Part shown: piece by piece, positions 60,916 through 64,000 of the stretch
Layout: the number at the start of each line of letters is the position of its first letter
Numbering within the stretch: position 1 is the stretch's first letter
DNA from: Gp13-AA77 sp035946575
Lineage (GTDB): Bacteria > Acidobacteriota > Terriglobia > UBA7540
NCBI GenBank assembly: GCA_035946575.1
Contig: DASYZG010000123.1
Coordinates: forward strand, 35,852-99,851
Direction of reading: 5' to 3'
DNA length: 64,000 nt
Program-made: the position numbers and the translations under genes
Notes under the pieces: generated by a model
The model's database searches: none
What the model was told of the DNA's origin: nothing
Seen by the model: only the letters and a program-made list of their open reading frames with translations

Positions 60916-61021
60916 CCCAACTCCCCACTGCGGTTCGACGGCCGCAGTTTCCCATGAATCATTGTCGCAAGAAATGGCGACGGAGCGCAACCCGCGGCGA
61001 GTTTGCGTAATGGGCCCGTTT

Positions 61022-61079
61022 GAGGTCGAGGCGGCTTCACGCCGCCACCGATGGCGGGGCAACCCCGCCGCTGCACCTC
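61022..61079. repeat. Dispersed two-hairpin palindromic element, family A variant
   Basis: GAGGT..ACCTC outer ends (61022-61026/61075-61079), enclosing GGCGGC-TTCAC-GCCGCC (61030-61046) and GGCGGGG-CAA-CCCCGCC (61053-61069). The same cloverleaf-like arrangement as at 1557 and 33791, with different outer arms. In the purF/DinB spacer. Confidence 0.65.
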
Positions 61080-61183
61080 AAACCGACCCATGGCCCGCGT
61101 TGGGGTGGTGAGCCCATTGGCGCGCATCCCTCAACATTCGATGTGCCTCCTCCCGTCTGGATACGCCGGCCACATCGCCATAG

Positions 61184-61753
61184 CTACCTCCGGCCGGCCG
61201 CGCCGACCGTGGTCGTCGGATCCGCTCCCTGCCAGCTCACGTCGGCGGTTGGCCCGTAAGTGGAAGGCACCTTGCGTCCCATCATCCGGAGATACGTCGT
61301 AAGTTGAGTGCGGTGGTGCGCGGTGTGGAGCACACGGCGCCAGAAGATCCAGAGGCGCTGCCGTTTGACATCAAAGAACGGGACCACTTCCAGCCACCAG
61401 TTTTCCGTTTTCGGAGCCAGGTATGCCAGCCTCGGGCGCGCAAGCTCGATCAGGCGCCGCACGTAGTCTTCAGCCGTCGGCGATTCCGGAAGGATCCGAT
61501 CGGCAGGCGGCTCCGGCGCTCCCAGGAATTCGCCGAAGAACCGGCGCTCCGAGAGCAACTGGTGCTTCATGATGTCAGCCACCGTACCCGACCGCGGGTG
61601 GCCCCGGAAAGAGAGATCCGTAAACTCCCGCCATACGGAAACAACTTTGTTGGATTCGCTGGCGTAGGTGTCAAGCGCGTGCTGGAAGACAGGGGCGGCG
61701 GCGCGCGGAACCTCCGATTCCGGAATGGCGACGAATTCATAGTTCATCGGCAT
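61184..61753 (-). CDS. DinB/YfiT-family protein
   Basis: 189 residues. Four-helix DinB-like protein with GTVADIMKHQLLSERRFFGE and VLHTAHHRTQLTTYLRMMGR carrying metal-binding histidines. Such proteins often act as metal-dependent thiol transferases or are uncharacterised damage-induced proteins. Function unassigned. Confidence 0.82.
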   Translation of the reverse strand: MPMNYEFVAIPESEVPRAAAPVFQHALDTYASESNKVVSVWREFTDLSFRGHPRSGTVADIMKHQLLSERRFFGEFLGAPEPPADRILPESPTAEDYVRRLIELARPRLAYLAPKTENWWLEVVPFFDVKRQRLWIFWRRVLHTAHHRTQLTTYLRMMGRKVPSTYGPTADVSWQGADPTTTVGAAGRR

Positions 61754-61794
61754 CGATCAAGCCCTGATCAGGACTACAGATCACCTCGACAGGC

Positions 61795-61961
61795 CGTGCT
61801 GGAGCGCGGGCGTCCTCGCCCGCGATTTGCGCGCCTGCGAAAGACGCGCTACGGCGCGCCACGCTTATAATGACGATTGCAAAGCAGGGCGACAGATCGT
61901 GCTGTAGCGCGGGCGTCCCCGCCCGCGATTTTCGCGCCTGGGACAGGCGCGCTACAGCGCA
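61795..61961. repeat. Two tandem copies of the family C GCGCGGGCG repeat
   Basis: Copy 1 at 61795-61860 and copy 2 at 61898-61961, both reading GCGCGGGCGTC(C/T).CGCCCGCGAT then CGCGCCTG.GA..G.CGCGCTAC, separated by about 37 bp. A third copy is at 4811-4872. Each can form hairpins. Confidence 0.65.
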
Positions 61962-61987
61962 CCGCTGTCACTCCATTTTGTAATCCT

Positions 61988-62338
61988 CTATAGTTCGAGC
62001 GCTCCGGCGAGATTCCGGGAGACGAAGCTCTCCGGATCGCCCGCCATGCGCGTAAAATCCTCCTCGGAGTAGACCAGCGAATCCACCGAAATGGAATCCG
62101 CGTAGATCTGGTACCGGCAACTGTCACCGAAGTTCTTGAATTGCGCCCGGACCACAATCATCAGATCGGCATCGCTGTCGGCCGTCCAGGTGCCGTCCAC
62201 GAGCGAGCCGAAGAGACACACCTTGACGATTTCCGGATACTGCGCCCGGGCCCCGGCAACGGCGCGCCGCAGGTCAGCCAGCACGGCGTCGCGATCAAGG
62301 AACCTGACTTCGGCAGAAATTGAGGACCTGTTCTGCAT
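61988..62338 (-). CDS. MNT-type nucleotidyltransferase (antitoxin-like)
   Basis: 116 residues from ATG at 62338. The NTase motif is LFGSLVDGTWTADSDADLMI (GS..DxD). Its start overlaps the upstream HEPN gene by about 43 bp. HEPN/MNT pairs are a common toxin-antitoxin class in which the NTase neutralises a HEPN ribonuclease, so this is the likely antitoxin. A start inside the overlap further down (GTG) is also possible. Confidence 0.83.
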   Translation of the reverse strand: MQNRSSISAEVRFLDRDAVLADLRRAVAGARAQYPEIVKVCLFGSLVDGTWTADSDADLMIVVRAQFKNFGDSCRYQIYADSISVDSLVYSEEDFTRMAGDPESFVSRNLAGALEL

Positions 62339-62681
62339 GTTGCACCAATGACCGGCTGCTCGCGGCGGTGAAGTAGTCCGACGGGCTTCCCGACACGAAC
62401 CCGTTCGGGTAGCGCGAGGTGACGTAAACCTTGTCAAGCTCGCGGGCCGAGTCGAGCACCTCGGGGGGAACCGAAGCCGCCGCCGGGAGCTGCTTCAGGA
62501 TGTCCGTTATGGAATGCCCACGCGTGGACCCATGCAACGCCTGGATGAGGGCCTTCGCAGCTTTCTCCGCAGACTGCTGCGCCTGGAATGCCGCCCACTC
62601 GTGGTGGCCTGCCGCGGCGGAATCGCGCGCCGCCCCGAGGTCTGCCTCCGCTTGTTTCAGCCAATCCGCCGACCGGTTCAA
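62295..62681 (-). CDS. HEPN-domain protein, partner of the MNT nucleotidyltransferase
   Basis: 128 residues. HEPN pattern: ADWLKQAEADLGAARDSA, AAFQAQQSAEKAAKALIQAL, HGSTRGHSITDILKQL, KVYVTSRYPNGFVSG. The RxxxxH ribonuclease motif is present in part (TSRYPN), as in HEPN toxins of this type. The start is TTG at 62681 with GGAGG 9 bp upstream. Upstream coding in the same frame is a shadow of the chitosanase gene. Confidence 0.82.
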   Translation of the reverse strand: MNRSADWLKQAEADLGAARDSAAAGHHEWAAFQAQQSAEKAAKALIQALHGSTRGHSITDILKQLPAAASVPPEVLDSARELDKVYVTSRYPNGFVSGSPSDYFTAASSRSLVQHAEQVLNFCRSQVP

Positions 62682-62776
62682 AGGCTCAATCCTCCACAGC
62701 AGTCTATAACAACTTGGCGCCGACCGAATACGCGACGCGTCAGCAGGCACCCTTGCCTGCGCCTGGTCTTCGCGTG

Positions 62777-63721
62777 CTACTGCAGTCCGAGCGACTCGCG
62801 CGTAGCCGGACCCACAATCCCGTCGGCCACGAGACCCTTCGCGGACTGGTAGCGCTTCAGCGCTGACTCCGTCGCCTCGCCGAAACTCCCGTCCACCGCC
62901 ACCTCGACACCCGCCCCGGCGAGCGCCTGCTGGAGCGCGGTGACATCCTCGCCGGCGAGGGGAGGGTCCTCGAGCCGCAGCAGGCGGGCGCCCACCTCTC
63001 TGGCCGCGGCGAGGGCGGGCCCGGGGGGAGGCGGTGCGCAGAGAACTTCTTCGCTGATCACCACCCCGCGCACGGTGAGCGGCAGCGGCAGGTGCCAGTG
63101 TCCGGCGCGGACGAGTTCGAGAAACGCGTCCATGCGGTAGACCGTGGCATGAAGCGCGGCGTTGGGGTGGTTTCCGAGCCAGCGGCGGCGCGTCTCGACG
63201 TAGCGGCTCACCCAGGCCTCTTCGCCGATGGTTGCCGCCTCGCCGAAGGCCGCGTTGGTGCGGTCGCGAATGGCTCCCCAGGCCCCCTGGATGTGCCCGT
63301 CGTAGACTACAGACGTAGCCAGCGCGGTTGCGAGCCCGGCGCGCGCGGCGGCTTCGAGGCTCGGGGTCCAGGCGATGCGGTCGAAGAACTGGTCCTGCTC
63401 GCGCTGCATGGCGGGATCGTCGCCCGCGTGACGCAGCGCCCGATGAAGGTCCGGGTCCGTGTCGAGTTGGGCGTCGCAGGCGGCCAGCCGCCCGAGAAAC
63501 GGGCTGAGCGCCGGAGCGAACCGGGCGTCGGGCGCGGCGCAGTAAGACTTGATCAGGCGGTGAAGGTTGCCGCTGCCCAGCGTGGTCTGCGAGCGTCCGT
63601 AGGTAAGATGTCCGGTGTCGCCGGGAATCAGCGTCACGCTGCCGTAGTGCCCGCGCGCGCTGCCGGTCTCGAAAATGTTCACGATGGCTTGCGCCGTTCG
63701 CTTCTGCAAATCTGTCAGCAT
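62777..63721 (-). CDS. GH46-like chitosanase with C-terminal peptidoglycan-binding domain, no signal peptide
   Basis: 314 residues, start at 63721 with GGGAGGTAACG upstream. Catalytic region: AQAIVNIFETGSARGHYGS with E18 and LIPGDTGHLTYGRSQTTL with D35, fitting the Glu/Asp pair of GH46. A linker rich in proline leads to a PG_binding_1 domain (DVTALQQALAGAGVEVAVDG, TESALKRYQSAKGLVADGIV). No Sec or Tat signal is seen. It might be released by lysis, exported by a non-classical route, or act on a glycan other than chitosan. Confidence 0.8.
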   Translation of the reverse strand: MLTDLQKRTAQAIVNIFETGSARGHYGSVTLIPGDTGHLTYGRSQTTLGSGNLHRLIKSYCAAPDARFAPALSPFLGRLAACDAQLDTDPDLHRALRHAGDDPAMQREQDQFFDRIAWTPSLEAAARAGLATALATSVVYDGHIQGAWGAIRDRTNAAFGEAATIGEEAWVSRYVETRRRWLGNHPNAALHATVYRMDAFLELVRAGHWHLPLPLTVRGVVISEEVLCAPPPPGPALAAAREVGARLLRLEDPPLAGEDVTALQQALAGAGVEVAVDGSFGEATESALKRYQSAKGLVADGIVGPATRESLGLQ

Positions 63722-63747
63722 CGTCGTTACCTCCTGTCGGTCGGGAG

Positions 63748-63781
63748 TCATTGAGGCATTGAGTCATCGAGTCATTGAATC
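63748..63781. repeat. Short tandem ATTGAGTCA-type repeat
   Basis: GTCATTGAGGCATTGAGTCATCGAGTCATTGAATC: four degenerate copies of CATTGAGT. Related to the run at 35369-35398. Confidence 0.45.
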
Positions 63782-63829
63782 CCACCCTCAATGAGCCGAC
63801 GAATCCACGCGCCGATCCCCTGCCATCTC

Positions 63830-64000
63830 CTATTCACCGCTCGCCTCTCCCCACGGTGAAATCAACTTCGTCCAATCCTCGAGGGGTCTCGCCGGAAGGA
63901 GCCGTCCGATGTCGCCGGACTCGATCACCGGTTCCCAGCGCCGCCACTCCTCGGCCAGCCGGCCGTGCCGGAACAGCAGGCGGTCCGACTCGGCGCGCTT
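63830..64000 (-). CDS. C-terminal fragment of an unknown gene (5' part outside window)
   Basis: 57 codons open from the window edge to a TAG at 63830. The visible residues (RHGRLAEEWRRWEPVIESGD, IGRLLPARPLEDWTKLISPW) contain tryptophan/arginine-rich helical segments but no recognisable domain. It is on the same strand as the chitosanase, about 110 bp upstream. Confidence 0.55.
   Translation of the reverse strand, partial: KRAESDRLLFRHGRLAEEWRRWEPVIESGDIGRLLPARPLEDWTKLISPWGEASGE

Noticed and set aside
58648..60957. A 769-codon open frame on the plus strand
   Set aside because: Antisense to lepB and purF; the translation has no domain and results from GC-rich codon bias.
61795..61961. CRISPR-like array
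   Set aside because: Only two copies of a long self-complementary repeat with one spacer and no cas genes; fits a dispersed palindromic element.

Overview
The window is high-GC bacterial chromosome, most likely from an Acidobacteriota (soil-type) genome. This is inferred from gene content: a winged-helix/TPR one-component regulator, SBBP-repeat protein, paired TldD/TldE, bactofilin, GCPII-like M28 peptidase, and large intergenic spacers filled with dispersed GC-rich palindromes. There is no rRNA, CRISPR array, intact transposase or clear prophage. One tRNA (Glu, CTC anticodon) is present. The first gene (mfd) and the last one run off the window.

Layout. 1-9 kb: 5' part of mfd (minus), hldE-like adenylyltransferase and a secreted clan-A glycosidase (minus), then MsrB, bactofilin, a methyltransferase-like protein and a Slt-type lytic transglycosylase (plus). 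9.4-14.6 kb: a four-gene redox cluster, NuoE/HoxE-like, NuoF/HoxF-like and HoxU-like subunits followed by an FMN-binding glutamate-synthase-like protein, with no hydrogenase and no Complex I membrane genes. This is the best candidate for an undescribed system: the last two proteins share a CEIGK cysteine motif, the synthase-like protein shows no [3Fe-4S] cysteine motif, and the NuoE-like subunit carries a cysteine-rich tail. 15-20.8 kb: aminotransferase, XRE regulator, small proteins and the winged-helix/TPR membrane regulator. 21-30.6 kb: P5C dehydrogenase, diguanylate cyclase, M28 peptidase, Tat-exported tyrosinase with a small partner, a C45-type Ntn hydrolase and a DUF4160/DUF2442 pair.

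31-36.9 kb: metK and ahcY translationally coupled (methyl cycle), tldD-tldE, tRNA-Glu. 37-40.5 kb is a decayed accessory stretch: an SBBP pseudogene with a stop and a frameshift, two related small genes sharing a domain, and the remnant of an NHEJ polymerase/ATP-dependent ligase. 40.8-45.7 kb: FucP-like sugar permease, GH15 glucoamylase, TIGR01777 epimerase. 45.7-49 kb: a low-density stretch with four small putative regulators. 49-56.7 kb: lipoprotein M1 aminopeptidase, membrane protein, PIG-L deacetylase, B12-dependent acyl-CoA mutase large subunit and a beta-CASP nuclease. 56.6-60.9 kb (minus): purF, lepB, purM and an HD-domain hydrolase. 61-64 kb (minus): DinB-family protein, HEPN/MNT pair, a GH46-like chitosanase with a peptidoglycan-binding domain but no signal peptide, and a partial gene.

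Starts were chosen from visible Shine-Dalgarno spacing, stop/start overlaps and homology. Several are GTG or TTG. All family assignments come from reading motifs, not from database searches.
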